A stretch of 64,000 bases of DNA from an uncultured Mailhella sp. (GTDB taxonomy: Bacteria; Desulfobacterota; Desulfovibrionia; Desulfovibrionales; Desulfovibrionaceae), in contig NZ_OZ007001.1 in NCBI RefSeq assembly GCF_963931295.1, forward strand, positions 2,311,001 through 2,375,000, given 5' to 3'. Below the pieces are notes generated by a model. The model was not told the DNA's origin and searched no databases. It saw only the letters and a list, made by a program, of their open reading frames with translations. Numbering within the stretch: the first letter of the stretch is position 1; each line of letters opens with the position of its first letter. The position numbers and the translations under genes were made by a program. Positions 1-8,025 of the stretch are shown piece by piece.

Positions 1-335
1 GAGCAGCCGCCGCAGCGGCAGGCGCAGAGTGCGGCGAAAAAGGTGGCAGGAAGCCAGCCAGCGGCATAGACAAGCAGCATCCAGAGCAGGCAGGAGAAGA
101 GCAGGCCGCCCGCTTCGCGCAGAGCCTTGCGGGAGGGCCGCTCTTTGGCGGCAGAGGCGGGAGGCAGAAGCAGCGCGCCGACAAAAAGTCCCGCGCCGAC
201 GATGCGCGGCCAGATGCCGGGGCCGGGAAGTCCGGCGGAAAGCGCGGGCGGCGCGGCCGCAAGAACCGCGACGGCGGCAAGCGCGAGCAGAACGCGCAGG
301 GCGTGACGCCGCAGGGCGGCGCGGGGCAGACGCAT
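1..335 (-). CDS. TctB-family small permease subunit of a tripartite tricarboxylate transporter, 3' end cut by window edge
   Basis: Reading the minus strand from an ATG at 335 gives an open frame that runs off the left edge, so only about 111 N-terminal residues are visible. They show a hydrophobic Ala/Leu helix (residues about 14-32), then GPGIWPRIVGAG at about residues 38-49, followed by another hydrophobic stretch. A charged loop (KERPSRKALREAGG) leads into a third helix. The GPGxxPR-type motif after the first helix and this layout are characteristic of TctB, the four-helix subunit of TTT solute transporters (family knowledge). A GAGGT sequence lies 5 bases upstream of the start. The large TctA subunit would be expected beyond the left edge. 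Assignment rests on the motif and helix pattern only. Confidence 0.6.
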   Translation of the reverse strand, partial: MRLPRAALRRHALRVLLALAAVAVLAAAPPALSAGLPGPGIWPRIVGAGLFVGALLLPPASAAKERPSRKALREAGGLLFSCLLWMLLVYAAGWLPATFFAALCACRCGGC

Positions 336-503
336 GGGAGACCTCGAAACGGGAAGAATGACGGCCCCTGCGGGCCGGGCCGAGTATAGGACAGAAGAAA
401 AAGATGGGCAACGGCGCGGAAACCGGGGCGCGGAGAGGGAGTTTCCCTTGACAGCGGCGGCATATTCGGGGAAGGTGTCTCGATAGTTTTTTTTGGAGGA
501 ACC

Positions 504-722
504 ATGCCTAAAGAAGACGCCATTGAAGTGGACGGCATCGTGGAAGAAGCCCTTCCCAATGCCATGTTCCGCGTGAAGCTGGAAAACGGCCACGAAGTGC
601 TTTCCCATATTTCCGGCAAGATGCGCAAGTTTTATATCCGCATTCTGCCCGGCGACCGCGTGAAGGTCGAGCTTTCGCCCTACGATCTCACCCGCGGACG
701 CATTACCTACCGCATGAAGTAA
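504..722 (+). CDS. infA: Translation initiation factor IF-1
   Basis: A 72-residue protein, the standard IF-1 length, binds the 30S A-site during translation initiation. The S1-like OB fold is recognisable from [16 protein letters not shown], followed by the [20 protein letters not shown] core and the terminal GRITYRMK. The ribosome-binding site TTGGAGGAACC sits directly before the ATG. The following gene begins one base after its stop, so the two are likely co-transcribed. The identification is essentially certain. Confidence 0.98.
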   Translation: MPKEDAIEVDGIVEEALPNAMFRVKLENGHEVLSHISGKMRKFYIRILPGDRVKVELSPYDLTRGRITYRMK

Positions 723-723
723 G

Positions 724-1224
724 ATGGAGCCGCTCGCCATTCCCTCGTCCGGGGGAGCCCGTCCCGAAGCCGGGAAGGGCGCAAGGCGGCGCAAGCCCGT
801 CCGGCTTCCTGCGGCCGGCGCATCCGAGATGCTGCTGATCCGTATCGCTCCCCGTGATACGGGTCTTTTTCGTTATCTTCTGGAAGGCGGAGGCGGGCAT
901 CTGGCCATGCTCACGGTGCTTGATCCCCGTGCGGCCCTGTTCAAGCTGCTGTTTTCTCCGCATCAGCGGGAGGAGCTTGAGGCGCTGCTTGAGAGCATGC
1001 GCAAAACCGTGCCCTTCGAGGTGCGCCGATGGCCCGTGAAGACGCCCGCCGCGCCGGATCGCCAGAATCTTCCGGAGTGCGGAGCCGTGTCGGCCTGCCG
1101 GGACTCTTCCGGGAACGAAAGCTCCCCGGCCTTCGCGGCGTCGCCGGACGGCGCAGCGCCTTTGAGGGAGCCGGAATCCTCGGAGACCGACGCCTGTTCG
1201 ACAAAGCCTCCGTTTGCGGAGTGA
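724..1224 (+). CDS. DUF4911-type protein
   Basis: This 166-residue protein starts one base after the infA stop. The recognisable core (residues about 36-95) begins MLLIRIAPRDTGLFRYLLEG and continues through DPRAALFKLLFSPHQREEL. It resembles DUF4911 proteins that often follow infA in Desulfovibrio-type genomes (recalled, not searched). The 35 residues before the core and the roughly 70 Ser/Ala/Pro/Glu-rich residues after it look disordered. A second ATG at 829 would give just the core and tail; I see no strong ribosome-binding site at either start, so coupling to infA translation is plausible. The function is unknown. Confidence 0.55.
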   Translation: MEPLAIPSSGGARPEAGKGARRRKPVRLPAAGASEMLLIRIAPRDTGLFRYLLEGGGGHLAMLTVLDPRAALFKLLFSPHQREELEALLESMRKTVPFEVRRWPVKTPAAPDRQNLPECGAVSACRDSSGNESSPAFAASPDGAAPLREPESSETDACSTKPPFAE

Positions 1225-1538
1225 AGGCCGCGTCGCATCGTTCCGGCGTTTTTTTGCGATTTCGGGCCGCTTTTGTCTGAAAGTGCCTGCCGCATTTTGC
1301 CGCGCTGTCTTGTCTGTCGTCCGTTGCCAAGAAATTGTTGCGAAACTTCGGCGTCGCGTCCTGAACATGGGAGGCGTCGCCGTTTTTTTTGACTGTATGC
1401 AGTGCGTTTGCTGCAAAAGGTTCGCGCCGCGTGGCCGAAAACGCGCCGCGTCGGTGCGTTGCGCCATGTTCGCCGCATCGGACGCGTTCCGCTTGCTCTG
1501 TGCCTCTTCTCCTGTTTTAATGTTGCCGTGAACCTCAG
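1225..1538. other. Non-coding interval between the DUF4911 gene and lemA
   Basis: I see no convincing gene in these 314 bases. Short frames exist on both strands but lack ribosome-binding sites and recognisable sequence. The promoter for lemA presumably lies here; no clear -35/-10 pair stands out. Confidence 0.4.
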
Positions 1539-1562
1539 CCTTTTCCTTGTCGGAAAAAGGAG
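1539..1562 (+). promoter_or_regulatory. Hairpin that overlaps the lemA ribosome-binding site
   Basis: The left arm CCTTTTCC (1539-1546) can pair with GGAAAAAGG (1552-1560) with a single-base bulge. The right arm contains part of the AAAAAGGAG Shine-Dalgarno sequence just before the lemA ATG at 1569. In RNA this could restrict ribosome access. It is a structure seen by eye only; no regulator is implied. Confidence 0.3.
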
Positions 1563-1568
1563 TCTCCC

Positions 1569-2135
1569 ATGCTTGTTGCGGGCGTTGTTCTTGCCGTTCT
1601 TGTGGTGTTGGGCGTGGCTCTCATGCTTCTTTACAACGCGCTCGTCCGGGGGCGGAATCTTGCCGAGGAGGCGTGGAGCGGCATCAGCGTGCAGCTGCGC
1701 CGCAGGCACGATCTGGTGCCTGCGCTCATCAGCGTGGTGCAGGGCTACGCCGTGCATGAAAAGGACGTGCTGTCCGCCGTGGCCGGAGCCAGAGAGGCGG
1801 GCATGAAGGTTGCCGGAGGCGACGCGCGCGCCGTGGGCGAGGCGGAAAAGGGCCTCAGCCTTGCGCTCGGCCGCCTGCTGGCCGTGGCGGAAGCCTATCC
1901 CGATCTCAAGGCCAACGAGAATTTTCTTCAGCTTCAGCACTCCCTCACGGAACTGGAAAACGACCTTCAGATGTCCCGCCGCTACTACAACGGCACGGTG
2001 CGCGAGCAGAACAACCGCGTCATGCAGTTTCCGAGCAACGTGGTCGCCGGATGGTTCGGCTTCAGAAAGATGGAATATTTCGAGCTCTCCGGCGAGGAGG
2101 AAGCCGCCGCGCCCAAGGGTTTTCCCGTCGCGTAG
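1569..2135 (+). CDS. lemA: LemA family membrane-anchored protein
   Basis: This 188-residue protein has one N-terminal membrane helix (residues about 2-24). The LemA signature follows: YNALVRGRNLAEEAWSGI, then QLRRRHDLVPALISVVQGYA and HEKDVL. The C-terminal part contains ELENDLQMSRRYYNGTVREQNN and an FPSNVVAGWFGF motif, all typical of the family. LemA proteins are membrane-tethered helical bundles of poorly known function, often found beside TPM or DUF2207 membrane proteins. That is the case here, where the DUF2207 gene follows. The ribosome-binding site AAAAAGGAG precedes the ATG. Confidence 0.93.
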   Translation: MLVAGVVLAVLVVLGVALMLLYNALVRGRNLAEEAWSGISVQLRRRHDLVPALISVVQGYAVHEKDVLSAVAGAREAGMKVAGGDARAVGEAEKGLSLALGRLLAVAEAYPDLKANENFLQLQHSLTELENDLQMSRRYYNGTVREQNNRVMQFPSNVVAGWFGFRKMEYFELSGEEEAAAPKGFPVA

Positions 2136-2366
2136 ATGCGGCGCGGGATGCGCAGTGTTCGCGCCCTGATGCTGCCGCAGGCAACTCGTCAGGACGGCGG
2201 AAGATGTGCGGCTTCGTGCCCGGCGGATGTTCGGCCCGCTGTTCTGAGCCGGGCCCTGTGCGGCGAAGTCGCGCAGAGCTGCGAGTATCCGGCTGCGGCG
2301 AAGCGCCTGACTGCGGGCTCTTGGGCTCTTTTGAAAAATGCGGATCAGTTCTCCGGGAGGATGGGC

Positions 2367-4292
2367 ATGAAGCGGTGGATTCTGGCGGCGATCATCTGTC
2401 TGCTCATGGCGGCGGACGCGCTGGCCGCGCCCGTGCGGGTGCGGCAGTTCGATGCGCTTGTGGACGTGGCGGGCAACGGCGACATCGTGGTGAACGAGAC
2501 GCTGACGGTGGAGATTCCTGCCGAGGGTGAGTTTCACGGCATCTTTCGGGACATTCCCGTGGCGACGCGCTGGCCGCGGCAGCCCGCTTCCATGGAGGTG
2601 CTGGCCGTGCGGCTCGACGGTCGGCCTCTTCCCGCCGACGACGTGCGCCGCAGCCCCGGTCTTGTGCGGGTGTATCAGCGCGACAAGGCGCGGCGGCTCT
2701 CCCCGGGACGGCATGAATTTTTTCTCTCCTACCGTATGACCGGTCAGGTCGGCCTTTTTGAGGGCAACGACGAGCTGACCTGGAACGTCACGGGCAGCGG
2801 CTGGGAAGCGCCCGTGGAGCAGTCTTCGTGCGTCGTGCTCTGTCCGACGGGCGCGCCGTTTTTCGGTCAGCGGGCCTGGATCGGCAGGGCAGGCAGCAAA
2901 AATTCTCCGGTGAGCATGAGTTACGAGGTGCAGCATCAGCGCCTTGTCATGCGCTTTGACGCGCAGCGGGCCGTGCAGCCCGGCGAGGATTTCACCGTGG
3001 CCGCGGGCTGGGGCAAGGGCTTTGTTGCGCCTGCCGGCGGGACCGTCGTTGGATCCCTGTCCGGCGCGATGGCGTACGCCGTGCTGGATGCGGCGCTTTT
3101 CCTCTACTTTTTCCTCGCCTGGTTCTTTACCGGCAGGGATCCGCGCAAGGGCGTCATCGTGCCTCTTTTTCATCCGCCGGTGCTGCGCCGCGGAAGCGGC
3201 AAAATCGGCGAGAGAGACATGCCCGTGTCGCCTGCGGCGGCGGGCTACGTTTTCCACAAGAACCGGGTGACGCCCGCATGCTTCGGCGCGGCCGTGATTT
3301 CGCTTGCCGGGCGCGGATGCTGCCGTATCCTGGGCAACGCGAAGGAGGGCTTCGTGCTGGAGCCCGGCCGGGGCAGTTCGCCGTTTGCCGAAGAGGAGCG
3401 GCTTTTGAAGGCGATGGGCCCGGAATCCGTGAGGGTGGACGCCGCGCATGGCAAGACGCTCTACGGCATGCAGCGGGCCATGACGGCGCAGCTTCGCCGC
3501 GACTACGGCAGCATGTGGAAGGGCGCGGGCAGCGGCTTCATGAACGGTCTGTTCGGCTCGGTGTGGATGTTTCTCGGCATGGCCGCCGCGCTGATCGGCC
3601 TTGTGGCCGTGACGGGATGGGTCACGGGGGGCGCGCTTCCCCACGGCGTTGTTCCGGCGCTGGGCTTTCAGCTTTTCGCGTTCTTCTTTGTGCAGCAGAT
3701 GATACGACTCATCGTGTCGCGTCTGAAGTCGGGGAGCCGGGGCTTTGTCGTGTGTGCGCTCGTCATGATTCTCGCCATGCTCGGCATCTCGCTGGCCGTG
3801 CTCTTTGCCGTGTTCCGGGACGCGGCGGCGCTGCTTTCTCCGGCCGCCACCGCGCTTGCCGCGCTGGCCGTGCTCATTCCCTTCGGCTTTTCCTTCATCA
3901 TGGACAGGCCCACCCGGGAGGCGCGCGCTCTGCTCGATCAGATAGAGGGGCTGGAACTTTACATGCGCATGGCCGAAGGCCCGGCCCTGAATGCGCTGAA
4001 TCCCCCGGAGCGCACGCTTGAGCACTATCGGGAGCTTCTGCCCTACGCCGTGGCCCTCGGGCTCGAACAGGCCTGGGGCGCGCATTTTTCCGGCGCGCTT
4101 GGCGCGGCGGCGCTCTCCGGCGGGCAGGAACTGACGCCCGCATTTGCGGGAGCCTTCGCCTCGGCGGCGGAAGGCAGCATCGGCTCCTACGCGGGGGCGC
4201 AGGCGTCGGCCGCATCCTCGTCGAGCTCCTTCGGCGGCGACGGCGGAGGCGCGGGCAGCGGCGGCGGTGGCGGCGGTGGCGGCGGATGCTGA
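2367..4292 (+). CDS. DUF2207 domain membrane protein with Gly-rich tail
   Basis: Starting from the ATG at 2367 (GGGAGG six bases upstream) the protein has 641 residues. A signal peptide (MKRWILAAIICLLMAADALA) leads into a long extracytoplasmic domain (about 22-235). That domain contains VDVAGNGDIVVNETLTVEI and EFHGIFRDIP, the DUF2207 (YciQ-like) hallmark. A membrane helix follows at about 240-262, with a cytoplasmic loop and then four more hydrophobic segments between about 395 and 515. The protein ends in a run of glycines closed by Cys, also common in this family. It is paired with lemA, separated by 231 bases. Such pairs are widespread; a membrane or envelope role is inferred only. An in-frame open stretch continues upstream to 2136 but has no signal sequence or ribosome-binding site. 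Confidence 0.85.
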   Translation: MKRWILAAIICLLMAADALAAPVRVRQFDALVDVAGNGDIVVNETLTVEIPAEGEFHGIFRDIPVATRWPRQPASMEVLAVRLDGRPLPADDVRRSPGLVRVYQRDKARRLSPGRHEFFLSYRMTGQVGLFEGNDELTWNVTGSGWEAPVEQSSCVVLCPTGAPFFGQRAWIGRAGSKNSPVSMSYEVQHQRLVMRFDAQRAVQPGEDFTVAAGWGKGFVAPAGGTVVGSLSGAMAYAVLDAALFLYFFLAWFFTGRDPRKGVIVPLFHPPVLRRGSGKIGERDMPVSPAAAGYVFHKNRVTPACFGAAVISLAGRGCCRILGNAKEGFVLEPGRGSSPFAEEERLLKAMGPESVRVDAAHGKTLYGMQRAMTAQLRRDYGSMWKGAGSGFMNGLFGSVWMFLGMAAALIGLVAVTGWVTGGALPHGVVPALGFQLFAFFFVQQMIRLIVSRLKSGSRGFVVCALVMILAMLGISLAVLFAVFRDAAALLSPAATALAALAVLIPFGFSFIMDRPTREARALLDQIEGLELYMRMAEGPALNALNPPERTLEHYRELLPYAVALGLEQAWGAHFSGALGAAALSGGQELTPAFAGAFASAAEGSIGSYAGAQASAASSSSSFGGDGGGAGSGGGGGGGGGC

Positions 4293-4440
4293 TTCCCCGC
4301 CCGGGCGGCCGCATTGGCGTTTGCACATCCCCCTTTTTTGGCATAGGGTAACTATGGACATAAGACGGAGAAAACAGGCCGTTTTTCCCCGGCCCTGTTT
4401 TCCCGCGAAGGCATCTTCCCCCCTTTCGGAGGTAACGTTC

Positions 4441-5022
4441 ATGAATGCTCGCACGATGTTTGCCGGACTGGCCGCCGCTCTCATGCTCACCGGCTGTTCC
4501 GGCATGTCTTCCACCATCAGCAATCCCTTTGAACAGCCCAGCATCACGGAAACCTATATTTCCCAGTTCCGCGACGTGCCCATTCCCGCGCCCATGAGCA
4601 CCATTCCTTCCGAAACGCTGGTCACCGTGGGGCCCGACGGCAGCAAGTTCGGTCTGGAATCCTTCAGCGGCCGCGTGGACGGCACTTCGCTGGCCAACGT
4701 CATGATGCAGAACATGGCCCGTCAGGGCTGGCAGCTGCGCGGATCCAGCGTGGGCGTGCGTTCCGTGCAGCTCTATGAAAAGTCGCCGCATTACGCCGCC
4801 ATCTTCTACCGCGAGGGCGTGATGACCACGTCCATGGACGTGTGGGTGGTCAACGGCGTGAACGTGGACATCCTGAGCCTCGTGCCTGAAGTGCACAACA
4901 GCGTGAACAGCGGCATGTCCTCGTCTTCCGGCTACTCTTCGGGCTCCTCGTATTCCGGCCCGGCAACCTACTCCGGAACGACCTACGGAGGTTCCGGTCA
5001 GGTGACCAAACTTTCCGAATAG
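4441..5022 (+). CDS. Exported lipoprotein of unknown function
   Basis: The ATG at 4441 has a strong GGAGGTAACGTTC leader and gives 193 residues. The N-terminus carries a lipoprotein signal peptide with lipobox LTGC (Cys19), so the product should be lipid-anchored in the envelope. The mature part starts with a motif around FRDVPIPAPMST, contains VDGTSLANVMMQNMARQGWQ and ends in a Ser/Gly/Tyr-rich tail. Similar small DVPIP lipoproteins occur just before coaBC in Desulfovibrio-type genomes as far as I recall. Only 9 bases separate it from coaBC, so the two are probably one transcript. No enzymatic motif is visible. Confidence 0.75.
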   Translation: MNARTMFAGLAAALMLTGCSGMSSTISNPFEQPSITETYISQFRDVPIPAPMSTIPSETLVTVGPDGSKFGLESFSGRVDGTSLANVMMQNMARQGWQLRGSSVGVRSVQLYEKSPHYAAIFYREGVMTTSMDVWVVNGVNVDILSLVPEVHNSVNSGMSSSSGYSSGSSYSGPATYSGTTYGGSGQVTKLSE

Positions 5023-5031
5023 GATTCTTTC

Positions 5032-6258
5032 ATGGAAAAGCATCTGCTGTTCAAGCGCTTCGCGGACAAGAGGCTGCACCTCGGCGTCTGCGGTTCCGTG
5101 GCCGCCTTTCGCGCGGCCGAGCTGGTGCATCGCTGGCAGGACACGGGCGCGGGCGTGAGCGCCACGCTCACCGCCGCCGCGCAGAAGTTCATTACGCCGC
5201 TCACGTTCAAGGCCCTCGGCGCGTCTCCGGTGTACGGGGACATGTTCGGCGGCGACGAGCCGTTCGAGCATCTGGAACCGGGGCAGATCGCCCACGCCAT
5301 GGTCATTGCTCCGGCCTCGGCCGACATGCTGGCCCGTCTGGCGCACGGTCTGGCGGACGACATGCTCTCCGCGCAGGCCCTCGCCTTCGACGGCCCCGTG
5401 GTGGTGGCTCCGGCCATGAATCCGCGCATGTGGCGCAATCCGGCCACGCAGGCCAACGTGGAAACGCTGCGCGAGCGCGGCTTCACCTTCGTGGGGCCGG
5501 ACTGCGGCGTGGTGGCCTGTCACGACGAAGGGCAGGGACGTCTTGCCGATCTGCGCATGATCTACCTTGCCGGACTCAAGGCGCTGACCCCGCAGGACAT
5601 GGAAGGCAGAACCGTCATGCTCACGCTCGGTCCCACGCGCGAAACCTGGGACGACGTGCGCTTCTGGACCAACGGATCCACGGGCGTCATGGGCGCGTCC
5701 ATTGCCGTGGCGGCGTGGCTGCGCGGCGCGGAAGTGCATGCCGTGTGCGGCCCAGTGGATCTGTGGATGCCCAATGATCCGGCCTTCCACCGCCACGACG
5801 TGACGAGCGCGGCGCAGATGCTGGAAAAGGCGCAGGAGCTTTGGCCCTCGGCCGACGCGGGCGTGTTCACCGCCGCGGTGGCGGATTTTCGTCCAGAGCC
5901 GCACGGGCCGGGCAAGTTCAAGAAGGACAGGGCCGGGGACGGCTTCAGTCTTTCGTTCCTGCCGAACGCCGACATTCTGCGCACCCTGGCCGAAGAGCGT
6001 TCGGAAGGTCAGGTGGTGGTGGGCTTTGCCGCCGAAAGCGTGCCCGACATGGACGCGCTCGGCGTGGCCGTGCATCACAAGCTGGATACCAAGGGAGCCG
6101 ACGTCATTGTGGGCAACCGCATTTCCGACGGCTTCGGCCGCGCGGCCAACCGCGTGTATGTGGCCGACGCGCAGGGCCGGGACGAAGTGTGGCCCGACAT
6201 GCCCAAGCCGCAGGTGGCCTGGAAGATCATAGACTGGGTGCGCACGCTGTTCGTATGA
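5032..6258 (+). CDS. coaBC: Bifunctional phosphopantothenoylcysteine decarboxylase / phosphopantothenate-cysteine ligase
   Basis: The 408-residue product catalyses the two central steps of coenzyme A synthesis: joining cysteine to 4'-phosphopantothenate and decarboxylating the product. The CoaC flavoprotein half (about 1-185) shows GVCGSVAAFRAAEL, the likely catalytic His80 in EHLEPGQIA, VIAPASADM, PAMNPRMW (127-134) and the flap ACHDEGQGR with Cys163. The CoaB half (about 190-408) contains TLGPTRETWDDVRF with NGSTGVMGASIA, AAVADFRP, and KFKKD with the C-terminal GFAAES. It overlaps the next gene by four bases (ATGA). Confidence 0.96.
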   Translation: MEKHLLFKRFADKRLHLGVCGSVAAFRAAELVHRWQDTGAGVSATLTAAAQKFITPLTFKALGASPVYGDMFGGDEPFEHLEPGQIAHAMVIAPASADMLARLAHGLADDMLSAQALAFDGPVVVAPAMNPRMWRNPATQANVETLRERGFTFVGPDCGVVACHDEGQGRLADLRMIYLAGLKALTPQDMEGRTVMLTLGPTRETWDDVRFWTNGSTGVMGASIAVAAWLRGAEVHAVCGPVDLWMPNDPAFHRHDVTSAAQMLEKAQELWPSADAGVFTAAVADFRPEPHGPGKFKKDRAGDGFSLSFLPNADILRTLAEERSEGQVVVGFAAESVPDMDALGVAVHHKLDTKGADVIVGNRISDGFGRAANRVYVADAQGRDEVWPDMPKPQVAWKIIDWVRTLFV

Positions 6259-7133
6259 GGGTTCGATCCGCCATAGTTCGCCCGTGGATAAAGGCGGGTT
6301 TGTCCGCGCTGCTTGTCGAGAGCGAGCAGCGCGCGGCTGAACTGCGCGGCGCGACAGGAGACTCGTCGGCGCAGCGCGCGGAAGACGCTCTTTCGCCCGC
6401 GCCCGGGGGGGCCGCAGGAAAAAGCGTGTCTGCCCGGCCCGGGGATTTTTCGCGCGTAAAGGATGGGCGCAGCGCCGGAGCGGCTCGGCCTGCCCCCCGC
6501 GAGGCCGTCGCGCCTTCTTCCGCGCCGTCCGCCCCGCCGCAGGCGAATCGTCCCCGGCGGGACGCGGAGAGCGCCGCGTCGAACGTCCGTCCGGGCGCAG
6601 GCGCTCTGGAACGGGCTTCTACTCCCGGGAGTTCCGCACTTCTTGCCACGCCGGGCGCGCTTCCCGTGGAGGCGTGGCCCGAACGCTGGCTGGTGTTCAA
6701 AAATCGTCGTCCGCTGCCGCCGCATCCTCTGGTGCTCTGGACCTACGCCGGGCTCGACGAGGATCTCACCGGCAGGCCGGACGACGTGCGCCGCAAGGTC
6801 ATCGTGCGCATGCTCATGGAACTTCGGCATCCGGGCGGAACTCACGTGTTCTGGCCCTGCGGTCTTGCCGGAGAGCCGGAAGCCGGAGCCCCGCTGTTCT
6901 GGTCCGGGGTGAAGCTGCTCAATCCGCGAGTGCTGCTGCTTTTCGGCTCCGACGCGAGAGACGCGCTCTCCATGCCGAAAACGCTGCTTCCCTTCTGTCA
7001 GGAGCGCGTGTTCGGCAGACTGGTCATTCAGCTTCCCCGTCCGCAGTCCCTCGCTGCCGACGAGGCGTCGTTCAAGCAGGCGCTGGCCTTTCTTTCCCGG
7101 CTGCTGCGCTTCTGCGGCAGGCCGCAGGCGTAA
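6255..7133 (+). CDS. Unknown protein translationally coupled to coaBC
   Basis: The ATG at 6255 overlaps the coaBC stop, giving a 292-residue protein. Residues 1-135 are Ala/Arg/Ser/Pro-rich and probably disordered. The C-terminal half (about 138-292) is ordered and includes WLVFKNRRPLPPHPLVLWTY, VIVRMLMELRHPGGTHVFWP and LLLFGSDARDAL. The pattern of a WP/G-containing strand followed by a loop with F-G-S-D faintly recalls uracil-DNA-glycosylase-like folds, but I cannot claim membership. No signal peptide. It is probably a cytoplasmic lineage-specific protein. Confidence 0.6.
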   Translation: MRVRSAIVRPWIKAGLSALLVESEQRAAELRGATGDSSAQRAEDALSPAPGGAAGKSVSARPGDFSRVKDGRSAGAARPAPREAVAPSSAPSAPPQANRPRRDAESAASNVRPGAGALERASTPGSSALLATPGALPVEAWPERWLVFKNRRPLPPHPLVLWTYAGLDEDLTGRPDDVRRKVIVRMLMELRHPGGTHVFWPCGLAGEPEAGAPLFWSGVKLLNPRVLLLFGSDARDALSMPKTLLPFCQERVFGRLVIQLPRPQSLAADEASFKQALAFLSRLLRFCGRPQA

Positions 7134-7145
7134 CGTATTCGCACA

Positions 7146-7192
7146 ACGCAAAAAAGCCTTCTCCGTCAGGTACGGGGAAGGCTTTTTTGCGT
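7146..7192. terminator. Bidirectional rho-independent terminator
   Basis: A 20-base arm at 7146-7165 pairs with 7173-7192 around a 7-base loop, with one G-U pair. The arms carry A6 and T6 tracts, so the structure can terminate the coaBC transcript on the plus strand and the minus-strand HhH/exporter operon arriving from the right. Confidence 0.9.
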
Positions 7193-7206
7193 GTCGTTCG
7201 GGGCGA

Positions 7207-7503
7207 TCAGCAGTTGCACTCGGCGCCGGAAATGGCGTCCACGCGCAGCGCCTCTCTGGCCGCGTCAAGGGCCTCCTTGTCCATGCCGGGCACGTCGGCG
7301 AGCTCGTCGATGGACATGAAGTCGCCCACTTCTTCGCGATACTGCACGATGGCCTTGGCCAGATCGGCGTTGAGGCCGGGCACGGCGGCGAGTTCCTGCT
7401 GCGTGGCGGTGTTGACGTTGAGGCCGTTCTCTTCGGCGGAGGCGGCGGAGGCGAAGACAAGGCAGAGGGCCAGAGCCAGGGCGGAAATGAGGGAGCGTTT
7501 CAT
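7207..7503 (-). CDS. Secreted ComEA-like helix-hairpin-helix protein (HhH-4)
   Basis: The product is a 98-residue protein with a clear Sec signal peptide (cleavage near ASAASA-EE). It has a single helix-hairpin-helix domain with LNVNTATQQELAAVPG, ADLAKAIVQYREE and IDELADVPGMDKEAL. It ends in ECNC. HhH domains of ComEA type usually bind DNA. Here the protein is a free secreted domain lying at the end of the sigma-54 unit that starts at 12081. Three further HhH proteins occur beside the sulfotransferase genes, suggesting a shared, non-competence role (inference). The ribosome-binding site AAGGAG lies 6-7 bases before the ATG. Confidence 0.85.
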   Translation of the reverse strand: MKRSLISALALALCLVFASAASAEENGLNVNTATQQELAAVPGLNADLAKAIVQYREEVGDFMSIDELADVPGMDKEALDAAREALRVDAISGAECNC

Positions 7504-7522
7504 TATGGATCTCCTTTGCGTG

Positions 7523-7723
7523 TTACCAGCTGAGATAGGACCAGGAATACATGAGAAAACAGACGGCGAAGGACAGCAGCGAAGAGACGGCAAGGCACGC
7601 GTGCCTGCGTCCGAGGCTGCGGGAGGCGTGGGCGTGGAATATGCCCATGTAGATGGCCGTTGCCGTGGCCCAGAAGAGCAGCAGGGCGAACAGTATCTGA
7701 AGATAGAACGTAATGCCGGTCAT
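7523..7723 (-). CDS. Small two-helix membrane protein
   Basis: The 66-residue product is preceded by AAGGAGCCGTC before the ATG at 7723, an excellent ribosome-binding site. Two hydrophobic helices (about 4-25 and 45-63) flank a basic loop containing HAHASRSLGRRH. It lies 19 bases upstream of the HhH gene at 7503 and is probably in the same transcript. I recognise no family. The strong start signal is the main reason to call it a gene. Confidence 0.65.
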   Translation of the reverse strand: MTGITFYLQILFALLLFWATATAIYMGIFHAHASRSLGRRHACLAVSSLLSFAVCFLMYSWSYLSW

Positions 7724-7788
7724 GACGGCTCCTTGAGGATGGCCCGGGAGATTTGCCGGGCGCGGCGTTGACGGAAGGTTCGGAAGTG

Positions 7789-7819
7789 CCCCGTCCGGCC
7801 GGAGATGCGCCGGACGGGG
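7789..7819 (-). promoter_or_regulatory. Intercistronic hairpin
   Basis: CCCCGTCCGG at 7789-7798 pairs perfectly with CCGGACGGGG at 7810-7819. An outer CGGAAG/CTTCCG pair (7781-7786 and 7828-7833) extends the structure. There is no U-tract on either side. It sits in the 142-base gap between two small membrane genes and may tune the 3' part of the operon. Confidence 0.45.
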
Positions 7820-7865
7820 AAGGAGTGCTTCCGACGCGGATGCTCCGGAAGCGTTGCTGTCGGCG

Positions 7866-8015
7866 CTAGAGCAGTCCTGCGCGCTGGAAGATCACCGCGA
7901 GCGCGATGAAGAGCACGGCAAGCAGTATGCCCACCATATCGCGATCATGTTCTTCCTCGCCGGAATTGTCCATGAAGTCGAAGCCTTCTTCGTCGGTGGT
8001 GTGGGAATGGCGCAT
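7866..8015 (-). CDS. Tiny single-helix membrane protein (49 aa)
   Basis: The start at 8015 has TAAGGAGGCAAGC before the ATG, close to a perfect Shine-Dalgarno. The first 26 residues are highly acidic and His-containing (MRHSHTTDEEGFDF). They are followed by one membrane helix (about 27-45, VGILLAVLFIALAVIF) and a short basic end. It lies 10 bases downstream of the exporter gene, so translation in the same operon is very likely. It may be an accessory subunit of that exporter (inference from spacing). Confidence 0.65.
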   Translation of the reverse strand: MRHSHTTDEEGFDFMDNSGEEEHDRDMVGILLAVLFIALAVIFQRAGLL

Positions 8016-8025
8016 GCTTGCCTCC

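Noticed and set aside
29..361. A 110-codon plus-strand frame at the left edge
   Set aside because: It is Arg/Ala-rich and antisense to a membrane-protein frame with TctB motifs, which is the better-supported gene.
963..4547. A 1194-codon open frame on the minus strand, and similar very long antisense frames at 7906-12189 (+) and 37104-40784 (-)
   Set aside because: They run antisense to well-supported genes, are Arg/His/Gly/Ala-rich without recognisable domains, and arise from GC-rich third positions of the true genes.
7207..7503. Annotating the HhH proteins as competence protein ComEA
   Set aside because: They lack the SLBB/membrane-anchor part of true ComEA, are free secreted domains, and have no comEC/comF neighbours.
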